A stretch of 64,000 nt of DNA from Granulicella sp. WH15 (GTDB lineage: Bacteria > Acidobacteriota > Terriglobia > Terriglobales > Acidobacteriaceae): positions 248,001-312,000 of the forward strand of contig NZ_CP042596.1 in the NCBI RefSeq assembly GCF_009914315.1, given 5' to 3'. Positions 12,061-21,554 of the stretch are shown here, piece after piece; position 1 is the first letter of the stretch, and the number at the start of each line of letters is the position of its first letter. The notes under the pieces were generated by a model, which made no database searches, was not told the DNA's origin, and was given only the letters and a program-made list of their open reading frames with translations. A program made the position numbers and the translations under genes.

Positions 12061-12246
12061 CTTCCCCTCTCCTCCAACCGCACCGGGCCACTGGAGACGG
12101 TTGAACCCGGATTCAAACCCATCTCCCAAAATCGAAACACACGCCCCGGATCTCCTCCAATCCGTACCTTTACGGGAACGCGGAGGGCAAATCGCCCGCA
12201 ACCCTCCTATTCATCGGATATCAACCTGCGGTATCATCCAACCACC

Positions 12247-12552
12247 ATGAAGTCCCTGTTCAGCAACCGGATGTTCGGCTCCACGGTTGAGGAGGTCACC
12301 CCCCTCGCCGCCTCTGTAAACGCAACTCCCGTAAAGAGTGCTCCCGCCCAGGCGCCGTCCGCGACGCCGGAGGAGACCACGATGTTGAGAACGATTGCCT
12401 GGATCTCTGCCGGACTGGGAGCCGTCGCGCTCGGCCTGGTAGTCGGCCGCGAGCTGCGGCAGCGCTACAAGTTCAACCGGCGCACGCCCTACGACTTCTA
12501 CGCCCACTCCGGCGACGAAATGCAGGACGTGGAGTTCGGCGTCGGTATCTAA
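12247..12552 (+). CDS. Small membrane protein of unknown function
   Basis: 101 residues from ATG 12247. A Ser/Thr/Ala/Pro-rich N-terminus is followed by one membrane helix (about 47-65, IAWISAGLGAVALGLVVG) and a basic then acidic tail ending DFYAHSGDEMQDVEFGVGI. The in-frame ORF extends to 12031 but that part runs through repeat E, so the shorter start is preferred. The family is not recognised. Confidence 0.6.
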   Translation: MKSLFSNRMFGSTVEEVTPLAASVNATPVKSAPAQAPSATPEETTMLRTIAWISAGLGAVALGLVVGRELRQRYKFNRRTPYDFYAHSGDEMQDVEFGVGI

Positions 12553-12559
12553 AGGCAAC

Positions 12560-12716
12560 AACAAAAGCGCCCTCACGCCGGGCGGGCGGCACTTCGTGCG
12601 GTTCTCGACGCTTCGCGTAGTTCTCCATTAGCCGGATCAGGATGCTCGCTGCCGACCAGCGGAAGGCCCCATGCCGCTTATTTACCCATGCAACCCCGAG
12701 AACGGTACGAAGTACT
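12560..12716. repeat. Dispersed mosaic repeat, modules F-A'-C (inverted)
   Basis: GCGCCCTCACGCCGGGCGGG and CACTTCGTGCGGT come first, then GCTGCCGACCAGCGG, then CCCCGAGAACGGTACGAAGT, which is module C inverted. It ends about 20 bases before fabD. Confidence 0.75.
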
Positions 12717-12734
12717 GATTTACCATCAAGCTCG

Positions 12735-13718
12735 ATGAGTACTCTAAAACCAGCCTTCCTCTTCCCCGGCCAGGGCTCCCAGACCGTCGGCATGGGCCGC
12801 GACCTCTACGACAACTTCCCGAGCGCCCGAACGACGTTCGAAGAGGCCGACGAGGCCCTCCAGTTCCCTCTCTCGCGCCTGATCTTCGACGGCCCCGCCG
12901 ACGACCTCCAGCTCACCGAGCACACCCAGCCCGCCATCCTGACCGTCTCCATCGCGGCCTACCGGGTCCTGATCGACGCCCTCAAGCCCCTCGGGATCGC
13001 CCCCGCGATGGCCGCCGGACACTCGCTCGGCGAGTACTCGGCCCACGTCGCTGCCGGGACGCTCTCGTTCGCCGACGCGGTCCGCACCGTCCGCTCCCGT
13101 GGCCAGTTCATGCAGCAGGCCGTCCCTCCCGGCGTCGGCTCGATGGCCGCCATCCTCGGCCTGCCCGCCGCGCAGATCGCCGATCTCTGCAAACAAGCCT
13201 CCACCGGCCCTCAAGAGATCGTCTCCCCGGCCAACCTGAACTCCCCCGACCAGACCGTCATCTCCGGCTCGTTGGCAGCAGTGGAACGCGCCGCCGAGCT
13301 GTGCAAGGCCGCCGGAGCCAAGAAAACGGTGATCCTGAAGGTCTCGGCCCCCTTCCACTGCGCTCTAATGCAGCCCGCCGAGGACGCCCTCGCCACCACG
13401 CTCGAAGGCATCACCTTCAACGACCCGGCCTACCCCGTCGCGGCCAACGTGGACGCGCGCCTGCTCACCCAGGCATCCGAGGTCCGCGACTGCCTGGTCC
13501 GCCAGGTCACCGGATCGGTGCGCTGGGTGGAGTGCATCCAGTTGCTGATAGCCGAAGGCGCGACCCACTTCATCGAAGTCGGCCCTGGCCGCGTGCTGAG
13601 CGGGCTGATGCGCCAGATCGACCGCGCCCAGAAGGCTTTGAATGTGGAAGATTCCGTATCGCTGGACAAGACCCTGACCGCACTGACGGCCAAACCGGAA
13701 GAGGAGACCCAGGCATGA
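12735..13718 (+). CDS. fabD: Malonyl-CoA:ACP transacylase
   Basis: 327 residues. FLFPGQGSQTVGMGRDLYD is the N-terminal signature, GHSLGEYSAHVAAG holds the Ser nucleophile, and the second catalytic His is in APFHCALMQPAE. It loads malonyl groups onto acyl carrier protein for fatty acid synthesis. ATG 12735 gives the family start; the longer ORF from 12642 reads through a repeat. It overlaps the peroxiredoxin gene by four bases (ATGA), so the two are probably co-transcribed. No other fab gene is adjacent. Confidence 0.96.
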   Translation: MSTLKPAFLFPGQGSQTVGMGRDLYDNFPSARTTFEEADEALQFPLSRLIFDGPADDLQLTEHTQPAILTVSIAAYRVLIDALKPLGIAPAMAAGHSLGEYSAHVAAGTLSFADAVRTVRSRGQFMQQAVPPGVGSMAAILGLPAAQIADLCKQASTGPQEIVSPANLNSPDQTVISGSLAAVERAAELCKAAGAKKTVILKVSAPFHCALMQPAEDALATTLEGITFNDPAYPVAANVDARLLTQASEVRDCLVRQVTGSVRWVECIQLLIAEGATHFIEVGPGRVLSGLMRQIDRAQKALNVEDSVSLDKTLTALTAKPEEETQA

Positions 13719-14203
13719 GCGCACCGACACAACCGAACGATATCGTCGAGAACTTCACCACGCAGGATCAGGATGGCAACACGGTTTCGCTCGCGGATCA
13801 CGTGGCTTCGCCCGTGGTTCTGTTCTTCTATCCCCGCGCCGATACCTCCGGCTGCACCATCGAGGCGTGCGGTTTCCGTGACACGTTTACCCAGTTGCGC
13901 AAGGCGGGCGTGGTGGTGCTGGGCATCTCGCGCGACACCGTGAAGGCGCAGAAGAAGTTCGCCGTGAAGTACGACCTGCAGTACCCGTTGCTGGCCGATC
14001 CGGATGAGAAGATCTGCGACTATTTCGGTGTAATTAAGCCGAAAAACATGTACGGCAAGCTGGTGAAGGGGATCGAGCGGACGACCTACCTGATCGCTCC
14101 GGCGGACTCCGAGGGCAAGCAGCGGCTGCTGCACGTCTGGCCCAAAGTGAAGCCCGAAGGCCACGCGGAAGCCGTGCTGAACCATGTAAAAAACGCCGGG
14201 TAG
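13715..14203 (+). CDS. bcp: Thioredoxin-dependent peroxiredoxin, Bcp/PrxQ type
   Basis: 162 residues. FFYPRADTSGCTIEACGFRD contains the peroxidatic Cys and, five residues later, a second Cys at the PrxQ resolving position. VVVLGISRDTVKAQKKFAVKY and YPLLADPDEKICDYFGV are family stretches. It reduces peroxides using thioredoxin. The start overlaps the fabD stop. The proline of the usual PxxxTxxC motif is retained. Confidence 0.93.
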   Translation: MSAPTQPNDIVENFTTQDQDGNTVSLADHVASPVVLFFYPRADTSGCTIEACGFRDTFTQLRKAGVVVLGISRDTVKAQKKFAVKYDLQYPLLADPDEKICDYFGVIKPKNMYGKLVKGIERTTYLIAPADSEGKQRLLHVWPKVKPEGHAEAVLNHVKNAG

Positions 14204-14273
14204 AACACGGTTTTGTGACGGTGAAACGCGGTGGCACGTATGGACGTTTTTCCCGTAGCGGTAAGCTGAAGGG

Positions 14274-14993
14274 ATGAGTGCTCTGATCGTGTCGGGAGTA
14301 GCGGCAGTTGGGTTGGCGGCGGGTGGTTTTGCCTACGCCGCCAACTGGCCGACCTCGCAGATCTTCGGCCGGACGATCGTTGCAGGCGACGACCCCAACG
14401 AGATCGCCCTGACCTATGACGATGGGCCGAATCCGGCGGCGACGCCGGAGCTGCTGGCCGTGCTCGCGAAGCACCGGGTGCGGGCTACCTTTTTTTTGAT
14501 CGGCAGATTTGTGCAGGAGCAGCCCTTGCTGGCACGGCAGATTGCGGCTGAAGGCCACGCCATTGGCTGCCATACGATGACTCATCCCAAGCTGACGTTG
14601 CTGCCCGAGGCTCGGATCAGGGGAGAGATTGGGGATTCTCAGAAGGCGGTCGAGGATGCGATTGGCGCGCCGGTGAGGCTGTTTCGGCCTCCTCATGGGG
14701 CGCGTCGACCGGCTGTGATGCGCGTGGCGCGGGAGCTGGGGATGAGCACCGTGATGTGGAACTGCATCGTGGGGGATTGGAATCCCGTCTCTGCCGAGAC
14801 CCTTCTGGGACGGATTGAGAGCCGGGTGGCCCGGAATCGCGAGGCTGGTCAAGGGAGCAGCGTGGTGCTGCACGATGGGGGGCATCTGGGGTTGGGGGCT
14901 TCTCGGTTGGAGAGCGTCAAGGCCACAGATCTGTTGATTCAGCGGATTTTAGGGACGAAGTGGGTGACCCCGGAGCGGTGGGTTCGAGGGTAG
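14274..14993 (+). CDS. Polysaccharide deacetylase family protein
   Basis: 239 residues with an N-terminal hydrophobic stretch (SGVAAVGLAAGGFAYAA), signal or anchor. NodB-domain motifs are TYDDGPNP (motif 1 with catalytic and metal-binding Asp), HTMTHPK (metal-binding His pair), RPPHGARRP and HDGGH near the C-terminus. It likely removes N-acetyl groups from an envelope polysaccharide or peptidoglycan. The substrate cannot be read from sequence. Confidence 0.9.
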   Translation: MSALIVSGVAAVGLAAGGFAYAANWPTSQIFGRTIVAGDDPNEIALTYDDGPNPAATPELLAVLAKHRVRATFFLIGRFVQEQPLLARQIAAEGHAIGCHTMTHPKLTLLPEARIRGEIGDSQKAVEDAIGAPVRLFRPPHGARRPAVMRVARELGMSTVMWNCIVGDWNPVSAETLLGRIESRVARNREAGQGSSVVLHDGGHLGLGASRLESVKATDLLIQRILGTKWVTPERWVRG

Positions 14994-15010
14994 GGAGGGG
15001 CGGGGGCGGC

Positions 15011-15105
15011 CGATAGATCGGGCCTTCAGCCCTCATCCGTGCATCGGGACGTTCACCTGGGGCTTTGCCCCAGGCTGGTATAGGGCGCGCCGTTGGCGCT
15101 CTTGT
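15011..15105 (+). repeat. Dispersed repeat, module D
   Basis: GGGCCTTCAGCCCT, CTGGGGCTTTGCCCCAG and TGGTATAGGGCGCGCC are present in order. A second, inverted fragment (GCGCTGAAGGCGCG, TATACCAGCCTAGGGC) lies at 15201-15246. The interval 14994-15395 holds these and the next repeat, and I see no gene in it. Confidence 0.8.
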
Positions 15106-15284
15106 CCCGTGCGCGACATGTATTTGGGGCGGGCTTTTATAGCGTACGTTCGGGGCTATTGGGAAAGGGCAATATTTCCATCTCCGTCTAACCCTCAGAA
15201 AGCGCTGAAGGCGCGTTCTATACCAGCCTAGGGCAACGCCCTAGGTCATCAAATGCAAAGGCCCGACCTGTCCCTGCCACAGAC

Positions 15285-15370
15285 CTGTCCTGCCGGACGG
15301 GCCCACTGCGCGTGGGACGGGCGTTTGCACGCCTTTTTAATGCTTCGGGGGGTTCTCCTGTTGGTCGGGA
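15285..15370 (-). repeat. Dispersed repeat, module B with half A (inverted)
   Basis: CCTGTCCTGCCGGACGGGCC and GGGCGTTTGCACGCCTTTTT are module B inverted, then CTGTTGGTCGG is half of module A. It lies 25 bases before the MFS start. Confidence 0.8.
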
Positions 15371-15395
15371 ATGAACGTAAGATGGAGGCATCTCT

Positions 15396-16694
15396 ATGAG
15401 CACTGCTCCGACCGCCTCCGCTACTGGTATGCCCGAACCGCTGTCTATGCGCGAGGTGCTGGCTGTTCCCACCATGCGTCGGCTCTGGTACGCGCAGATC
15501 GTCTCCAACTTCGGCGATTTTCTGGCGCTGTTTGCCGTCATCAGCGTGTTGACCTTCAAGCTCCACGCCACACCCGAACAGGTGACCGGTGTGCAGATCT
15601 CTTACCTGCTGCCCATCGCCGTGCTGGGTGTGCTGGCTGGAGTCTTCGTCGATCGCTGGCCGTTGAAGCCGACGTTGGTTTCAAGCGATATGATCCGCGC
15701 TGGACTGGTGCTGCTGCTGATGGTGGCCCATAGCGCCATGAGCTTTTATCTGGTGCTGGCGGCGATCAGCGTGGTTTCCAGTTTCTTCAGCCCGGCGCAG
15801 GGCGTGGCCATACGGTCGGCGGTGCCGCTGCATGGGCTGAGGTCGGCGAACTCGCTGATGCAGCAGGTGATGTTCGGGATGAGGATCGTCGGGCCTCCGA
15901 CAGCGGCGTTTCTGGTTGCGTCGTTCGGCGAGAAGGTCTGTTTCTGGGTGGATGCGATTAGTTTTGTGGCCTCGGGGAGCTTGATTGCCAGCCTCGCGTT
16001 GAGCCGTCCTTCCGTGGAGAAGAAGGCCGAGGCGCTGATCGGCAAGGACACGCCCCAAACCGGCTCCAAGACCGGGCTGGCGAGCATCTGGCCGGATATG
16101 AAGCAGGGGATCGGCTTTATTGTTCACCATGCGGCGCTGCTGTTCGTGATCCTGGCGCTGGCCTCGGGGATGTTTGTGCTGGGTTGCTTTGGGCCGCTGA
16201 TCGCGGTGTATGTGCGGGATACGCTTCATGCTTCGACGAAGGTGTTTGGCGTGGCCAGCGCGATGATCGGGGTGGGGATGTTCGCGGGCGTGAACGTGCT
16301 GAACACCTTTGGCAAGAAGCTGAAGAATACGACGCTGGTGTATGCCGGGTTGGGCGGGATCGCGGTGGGGTTGGTGGTGCTGACGTCCGTGCCGTTTGTC
16401 TGGGCGACGATTCTGGGCGATCTGATGATTGGGTTTGCGGTGGCGGGGATTGTGATTCCGTCGAATGTGATGATCCAGCAGGAGACCCCGGCGGAGCTGA
16501 TGGGGCGGGTTGGATCGACGGTGATGAGTCTGGTGTTTACGGCTCAGATTGCGGGGTTGGTGTTGAGTGGGCAGTTGGCCGAGAGGATCGGCGTACGGCA
16601 TGTGTTTGCGGTTTGTGCGGGGATGTTGGTGGTGTTGGTGGTGGTGGGGAAGATGTGGATGGAGCCGAAGGACGAGGGCCACGCGAAGCAGTAA
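15396..16694 (+). CDS. MFS transporter
   Basis: 432 residues with about 11-12 membrane helices. It has the MFS loop 2-3 signature in GVFVDRWPLKPTLVSSD and resembles MFS_3/EntS-like exporters (IVSNFGDFLALFAVISVLTF near the start, PAELMGRVGS late). The substrate is unknown; drug or siderophore export is typical of the group. The last residues GHAKQ and the stop are written by a dispersed B-module repeat. No partner gene adjoins it. Confidence 0.88.
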   Translation: MSTAPTASATGMPEPLSMREVLAVPTMRRLWYAQIVSNFGDFLALFAVISVLTFKLHATPEQVTGVQISYLLPIAVLGVLAGVFVDRWPLKPTLVSSDMIRAGLVLLLMVAHSAMSFYLVLAAISVVSSFFSPAQGVAIRSAVPLHGLRSANSLMQQVMFGMRIVGPPTAAFLVASFGEKVCFWVDAISFVASGSLIASLALSRPSVEKKAEALIGKDTPQTGSKTGLASIWPDMKQGIGFIVHHAALLFVILALASGMFVLGCFGPLIAVYVRDTLHASTKVFGVASAMIGVGMFAGVNVLNTFGKKLKNTTLVYAGLGGIAVGLVVLTSVPFVWATILGDLMIGFAVAGIVIPSNVMIQQETPAELMGRVGSTVMSLVFTAQIAGLVLSGQLAERIGVRHVFAVCAGMLVVLVVVGKMWMEPKDEGHAKQ

Positions 16695-16852
16695 AAAGAC
16701 GTGGGAACGCCTGTTCTCCGCGCAGGAGGCCCGTCCGGCAGACAAACCTGTGGCAAAGATAGATCGGGCCTTCAGCCCTCACATCCTTACGCACCCGGTT
16801 ACCTGGGGCTTTGCCCCAGGCTGGTATAGATCGGGCCTTCAGCGCTTTTCGG
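16675..16852 (+). repeat. Dispersed mosaic repeat, modules B-D
   Basis: ACGCGAAGCAGTAAAAAGAC begins module B inside the MFS stop region, and CCGTCCGGCAGAC ends it. Module D follows (GGGCCTTCAGCCCT, CTGGGGCTTTGCCCCAG, TGGTATAG). It separates the convergent MFS and hemL genes. Confidence 0.85.
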
Positions 16853-16869
16853 AGTACCCGGATTGGCGG

Positions 16870-18165
16870 TTAGGTGAGGGATTTGCGGGCGGCTTCGAGG
16901 ATCAGCTCGACCTCGACGTCGCCGTGCTCCGTGCTGACGAAGGCGGCTTCGTACTGGCTGGGGGGGAGCCAGATGCCGTGGTCCATCATGGCGTGGTGGA
17001 AGCGGGCGAAGGAGGCCGCGTCGCTGGTGGCGGCGGAGGTGAAGTCGTGGACCGGCTGGCCGGTGAAGAACCACGTGAACATGGAGCCGATGCGGTTGGT
17101 CGTGAGGGGGATGCCGCGCTCGTGGGCGATGGCCGCTACGCCCTCGGCGATGGCGCGGGTGATGCGCTCGAGGTGCGAGTAGACGGCATGCTCGTGCTCG
17201 ATGAGGTGGGTGAGGGTGGCGATGCCTGCCGCCATCGCGAGCGGGTTGCCGGAGAGGGTGCCCGCTTGATAGACGGGGCCTAGCGGGGCGAGGTGCTCCA
17301 TGACGTCGGCGCGGCCGCCGAAGGCTCCGCAGGGGAGGCCGCCGCCTACAATTTTGCCGAGGGTGGTGAGGTCGGGGGTGACTCCGTAGATTTGTTGCGC
17401 GCCGCCGAGGGAGAGGCGGAAGCCGGTCATTACTTCGTCGATGATGAGGAGCGCGCCGTGCTGATGGGTGAGGGCGCGCAGGCCCGCGAGGTAGCCGGGC
17501 GCGGGCAGGATGGTCCCGGCGTTGCCGACGACCGGCTCGACGATGATGCAGGCGATCTGGCCGTGGTAGGCGGCGAAGGCGGACTCGACGGCGGCGAGGT
17601 CGTTGTAGGGGAGCGCCAGGGTGTGCATGGCGGTCTCCTCCGGTACGCCCGCCGAGCCGGGGATGCCGAGGGTGGCTATGCCGGAGCCGGCCTTGACCAG
17701 CAGCGAGTCGGCGTGGCCGTGGTAGCAGCCCTCGAACTTGATGATGAACTTGCGGCCGGTGAAGCCGCGGGCCAGCCGGATGGCCGACATGCAGGCCTCG
17801 GTGCCGGAGGAGACGAAGCGGAGGCGCTCGACGGAGGGGAAGCAGCGGACGACGAGTTCGGCGAGGTTGGCCTCGTCGGCGTGCGAGGCTCCGAAGCTGG
17901 CGGAGCGGGCGGCGGCGGATTGGATGGCCTCGACGGCGGGGGGGAAGGCGTGGCCGAGGATCATGGGGCCCCAGGAGCCGAACATGTCGAGGTAGCGGTT
18001 GCCGTCGGCGTCGTGGAGGTAGGCGCCGAGGGCGCGGGCGACGAAGGGCGGGTCGCCGCCGACGGCGCGGAAGGCGCGGACGGGGGAGTCGACGCCGCCG
18101 GGCAGGAGGGAGGCGGCGCGCTGCTGGAGGGCGCGGGAGCGGGTCATGGGGCGGCTGGTGGACAT
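16870..18165 (-). CDS. hemL: Glutamate-1-semialdehyde 2,1-aminomutase
   Basis: 431 residues. Signatures are [67 protein letters not shown] and the PLP lysine in [18 protein letters not shown]. It makes 5-aminolevulinate in the C5 tetrapyrrole pathway. ATG 18165 follows GAGGAATCC; the longer ORF to 18342 runs through a repeat. No other hem gene is in the window. Confidence 0.97.
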   Translation of the reverse strand: MSTSRPMTRSRALQQRAASLLPGGVDSPVRAFRAVGGDPPFVARALGAYLHDADGNRYLDMFGSWGPMILGHAFPPAVEAIQSAAARSASFGASHADEANLAELVVRCFPSVERLRFVSSGTEACMSAIRLARGFTGRKFIIKFEGCYHGHADSLLVKAGSGIATLGIPGSAGVPEETAMHTLALPYNDLAAVESAFAAYHGQIACIIVEPVVGNAGTILPAPGYLAGLRALTHQHGALLIIDEVMTGFRLSLGGAQQIYGVTPDLTTLGKIVGGGLPCGAFGGRADVMEHLAPLGPVYQAGTLSGNPLAMAAGIATLTHLIEHEHAVYSHLERITRAIAEGVAAIAHERGIPLTTNRIGSMFTWFFTGQPVHDFTSAATSDAASFARFHHAMMDHGIWLPPSQYEAAFVSTEHGDVEVELILEAARKSLT

Positions 18166-18216
18166 GGATTCCTCGGGCGGTTGGGCCGCGTCTTGTTCAG
18201 TATAGGGAAAGGTTTT

Positions 18217-18385
18217 TACGCGAAGCGTCGAGAACCGCACGAAGTGCCGCCAGTCCGGCGTGTGGACGGCACTTCGTGCGGTTCTCGGGGCGGTATGGGT
18301 GAATGATCTTTTTGGGGCCTTCCGTTGGTCGGCAGCGTGCATTTTTGTTTTCGACCAGCGGGAGGACCACGCGAAGCTTTAAAAA
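18217..18385. repeat. Dispersed mosaic repeat, left part, split by the transposon
   Basis: GCGAAGCGTCGAGAACCGC, two inverted GCACTTCGTGC copies, module C and hairpin A (CCGTTGGTCGGCAGC / CGACCAGCGGGAGG) are present, then the first bases of module B, GCGAAGCTTTAAAAA. Module B resumes at 21607 on the other side of the transposon. Confidence 0.85.
18378..18385. repeat. Target-site duplication, left copy (TTTAAAAA)
   Basis: Identical to 21607-21614 on the other side of the element. Confidence 0.9.
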
Positions 18386-18413
18386 GGGACCTATATACTT
18401 AACACCCTCAACT
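18386..18413 (+). repeat. Left terminal inverted repeat
   Basis: Starts GGGACC, then TATATACTTAACACCCT. Inverted match to 21579-21606 with a few mismatches outside the 17-base core. Confidence 0.9.
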
Positions 18414-18417
18414 GCGC

Positions 18418-18423
18418 TATAAT
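18418..18423 (+). promoter_or_regulatory. Probable -10 box of the transposase gene
   Basis: An exact TATAAT just inside the left end, about 20 bases before ATG 18444. No good -35 hexamer is seen; it would have to lie within the inverted repeat. Confidence 0.55.
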
Positions 18424-18443
18424 CAGTGTAGTTGAGGTTATCC

Positions 18444-19370
18444 ATGAGTCGCAGTACGATCAGCATGTTCGAACTCTTTGCCATGGTCCCCGACGCCGAG
18501 ACGGCTCGGCTTTATCTGGAGGCCCGGCGGTGGCCGAACGGTGTCATTTGTCCTACATGCGGCACGCAGCAGAGCATCACACCGCGCAAGAAGGGTGTCT
18601 ATCGCTGCAACCCTTGCAAGCTCGACTTCACCATTCGCACCGGCAGCATCTTCGAGCGCAGCCACATTCCGCTGCACAAGTGGATGTACGCCATGTACCT
18701 TGTCGTAACTGCACGCAAGGGAATCAGCTCGATGCAGCTTGCCAAGGAGATTGGGATTACGCAGAAGTCCGCGTGGTTTATGCTGCAACGTTTACGCGAG
18801 GCATGTGGAGACGATTCAACGACGCCCACAAAGCTCTTTGGCGTCGTCGAAGTGGACGAGACGTTCGTAGGCGGCAAGGAAAAGAACAAGCACGCAAAGA
18901 AGAAGCTCAATGCCGGACGCGGCACCGTCGGCAAGACGGTCGTAATGGGGTTGCGTCAGCGCGGCGGTCGCACCATCGCGAAGATAATCAAGAACACCAC
19001 CAGGACGGTGCTACAGGGCACCGTGCAGGCTCTTGTAGCGCCCGGTTCTGTTGTGTGCACGGATGAGGCGTACGGTTATGTCGGATTGCGTGGTACGGCC
19101 TACGACCATTTGACTGTGATGCACTCCGCAGGTGAGTTCCATCGTGATGGTATTCATACAAACGGCATCGAGAGTGTCTGGGCATTGTTGAAACGTGGCA
19201 TAGTGGGGGTGTGGCATCAGGTGAGCGCTAAACATCTGGACCGCTACGTAAACGAGGTAACGTTCCGCCTGAACGACGCCAACGTGAAAGATCACACCTT
19301 GATTCGGCTGAATAACTTCATCGCTGCTGCGGACGGAAAACGATTGACATACGCGAGGTTGATCGCATGA
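18444..19370 (+). CDS. IS1595-family transposase
   Basis: 308 residues. An N-terminal zinc ribbon has CPTC (about residues 37-40) and CNPC (about 55-58). A helix-turn-helix-like part is KGISSMQLAKEIGITQKSAW. The ISXO2-like DDE domain has VEVDETFVGGK (first Asp), VVCTDEAYGY (second Asp) and HTNGIESVWALLKRG (third position region). Length is normal and no frameshift is seen, so it may be active. GAGG lies six bases before ATG 18444. Its stop overlaps the next gene (ATGA). Confidence 0.95.
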   Translation: MSRSTISMFELFAMVPDAETARLYLEARRWPNGVICPTCGTQQSITPRKKGVYRCNPCKLDFTIRTGSIFERSHIPLHKWMYAMYLVVTARKGISSMQLAKEIGITQKSAWFMLQRLREACGDDSTTPTKLFGVVEVDETFVGGKEKNKHAKKKLNAGRGTVGKTVVMGLRQRGGRTIAKIIKNTTRTVLQGTVQALVAPGSVVCTDEAYGYVGLRGTAYDHLTVMHSAGEFHRDGIHTNGIESVWALLKRGIVGVWHQVSAKHLDRYVNEVTFRLNDANVKDHTLIRLNNFIAAADGKRLTYARLIA

Positions 19371-19510
19371 AGAAGCTTCCACCTGATCTGGTGCGAATGA
19401 TCGACAAGGTCCTCGCGTACAAGCCCCAGCCGAAGTCCAAGGCGGCGGTGAAGCGTGCTGAGGAGGAGAAGCTCGTTGATCCGTACAAACACAAGAAAGC
19501 CGCCGATTAG
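19367..19510 (+). CDS. Small basic protein coupled to the transposase
   Basis: 47 residues beginning MKKLPPDLVRMIDKVLAYKP and ending PYKHKKAAD, lysine-rich and probably helical. Its ATG overlaps the transposase TGA by four bases, implying translational coupling, and a terminator hairpin begins at its stop. That makes it part of the transposition operon. The function is unknown; a DNA-binding accessory role is a guess from charge only. Confidence 0.65.
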   Translation: MKKLPPDLVRMIDKVLAYKPQPKSKAAVKRAEEEKLVDPYKHKKAAD

Positions 19511-19522
19511 GGCGGCCTTCTT
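19496..19522 (+). terminator. Terminator of the transposase operon
   Basis: AAGCCGCC, loop GATTAG, GGCGGCCTT, then CTTGTT. It overlaps the stop of the 47-residue gene. Confidence 0.7.
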
Positions 19523-19536
19523 GTTCGACAATAGAT

Positions 19537-19809
19537 TCAATTAATAGGAGGTTCTGGTGACGCCGGAACAGATTTTTCAATTATTGTCTGAAGTGTCTGC
19601 GCGGCAGTTTGAAATTCTTTTATCCGTTCAACAAGCTTACCGCGCTCAATCTGAAAGTGGTGCTCAAATAGAGTTGCCGCATCTGGGCCACCCAGAGCCA
19701 GTAACGTAGCCTTCAACGCCAGCACATTGGCTTGGCACTCCAATGCTGTTATGTCTGAATTGAGTAGGTCCTTTCTAAATTCCACAATAGCTTTTGTCAC
19801 GGTATCCAT
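19537..19809 (-). CDS. Cargo protein of unknown function
   Basis: 90 residues, mostly helical, with no signal peptide or membrane helix (MDTVTKAIVEFRKDLLNSD at the start). AGGAGAT precedes ATG 19809 at good spacing. It begins 15 bases downstream of the TonB-domain gene and is probably in the same operon. No family is recognised. A plus-strand ORF with an excellent ribosome site overlaps its 3' half. Confidence 0.55.
   Translation of the reverse strand: MDTVTKAIVEFRKDLLNSDITALECQANVLALKATLLALGGPDAATLFEHHFQIERGKLVERIKEFQTAAQTLQTIIEKSVPASPEPPIN
19557..19709 (+). CDS. Possible 50-residue ORF with strong ribosome site
   Basis: GTG 19557 is preceded at five bases by a perfect AGGAGG (19546-19551). 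The product starts MTPEQIFQLLSEVSARQFE and ends EPVT; it looks helical and protein-like. It lies antisense to the 3' part of the minus-strand gene 19537-19809, so only one of the two may be real. I cannot decide from sequence alone. Confidence 0.4.
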   Translation: MTPEQIFQLLSEVSARQFEILLSVQQAYRAQSESGAQIELPHLGHPEPVT

Positions 19810-19824
19810 AGCAATCTCCTGACT

Positions 19825-20979
<1,155 letters not shown>

Positions 20980-21040
20980 GACGTGACACCTTTCCTAGCT
21001 AGTGCGCAGTTCACGACTACTCGACACAACACTGACTCGT

Positions 21041-21056
21041 GTGAAGCATACTTCAC
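21041..21056. promoter_or_regulatory. Candidate XRE operator
   Basis: GTGAAG and CTTCAC half-sites separated by CATA form a near-perfect 16-bp palindrome in the 110-base gap between the divergent TonB-domain gene and the XRE gene. Confidence 0.5.
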
Positions 21057-21075
21057 GCCCACCCCCAATCCTACG

Positions 21076-21094
21076 GCCATCCTTGAAGGATGGC
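21076..21094. promoter_or_regulatory. Inverted repeat over the XRE start codon
   Basis: GCCATCCTT and AAGGATGGC are perfect 9-base arms around a single G. ATG 21090 lies in the right arm. It could be an operator or an mRNA hairpin that hides the start. Confidence 0.5.
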
Positions 21095-21308
21095 AACTGC
21101 GGACTGCAAGGCGCTTGGACGAAGGATACGTGTTTTGCGTGTCGAGCGTCGTTGGACGCAGCAGATCCTGGCGGACCATGCGACATTATCGCGGGAGTCT
21201 ATCTCGGCCATAGAGAACGGCCGTTTTGACCCAACGTATAGCACACTAAGGCGTATTGCAAAGGCGCTTGAGATTAAATTGGCGCGAGTTTTTGAGGGGT
21301 TAGATTGA
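21090..21308 (+). CDS. XRE-family transcriptional regulator
   Basis: 72 residues, almost all one HTH domain: LGRRIRVLRVERRWTQQILA, then SRESISAIENGRFDPTYSTL and RRIAKALEI. It is divergent from the TonB-domain gene, and two inverted repeats lie in or beside its start. It most likely represses its own promoter and the divergent one. The ATG sits inside one inverted repeat. The next gene starts in a four-base overlap with its stop. Confidence 0.85.
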   Translation: MATADCKALGRRIRVLRVERRWTQQILADHATLSRESISAIENGRFDPTYSTLRRIAKALEIKLARVFEGLD

Positions 21309-21554
21309 TAACTTTCGATTCACAGAAAGCTTACGACGAAGCAATTGGTCGTGCTGTTCACGCATTAGACCCAACTCAGAACGAGTACTGGCAATTTCAG
21401 CGGCAATATCTTGATGCGAAGTGGGGACGCACATACGAGTTGTGGCTTGCTTCTCTAGGCAATCCAACAATTCAAGATGTTGCAGCCGGTTTGTTAGCAA
21501 CTCGTATCGAAGTTCGACAAGATTCCACCAAATCTGATCCGGTGTCAGTTCCAT
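21300..21554 (-). CDS. Alternative antisense ORF at the right end
   Basis: 84 residues, starting MELTPDQIWWNLVELRYELL and ending RRKLSVNRKLSI, charged and helical. No ribosome site is seen, but TAAAAT lies where a -10 box would give a leaderless transcript starting at the ATG. Its TPxQI start recalls the 50-residue ORF at 19557. It fully overlaps the coupled plus-strand gene, so it is listed only as an alternative. Confidence 0.3.
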   Translation of the reverse strand: MELTPDQIWWNLVELRYELLTNRLQHLELLDCLEKQATTRMCVPTSHQDIAAEIASTRSELGLMREQHDQLLRRKLSVNRKLSI

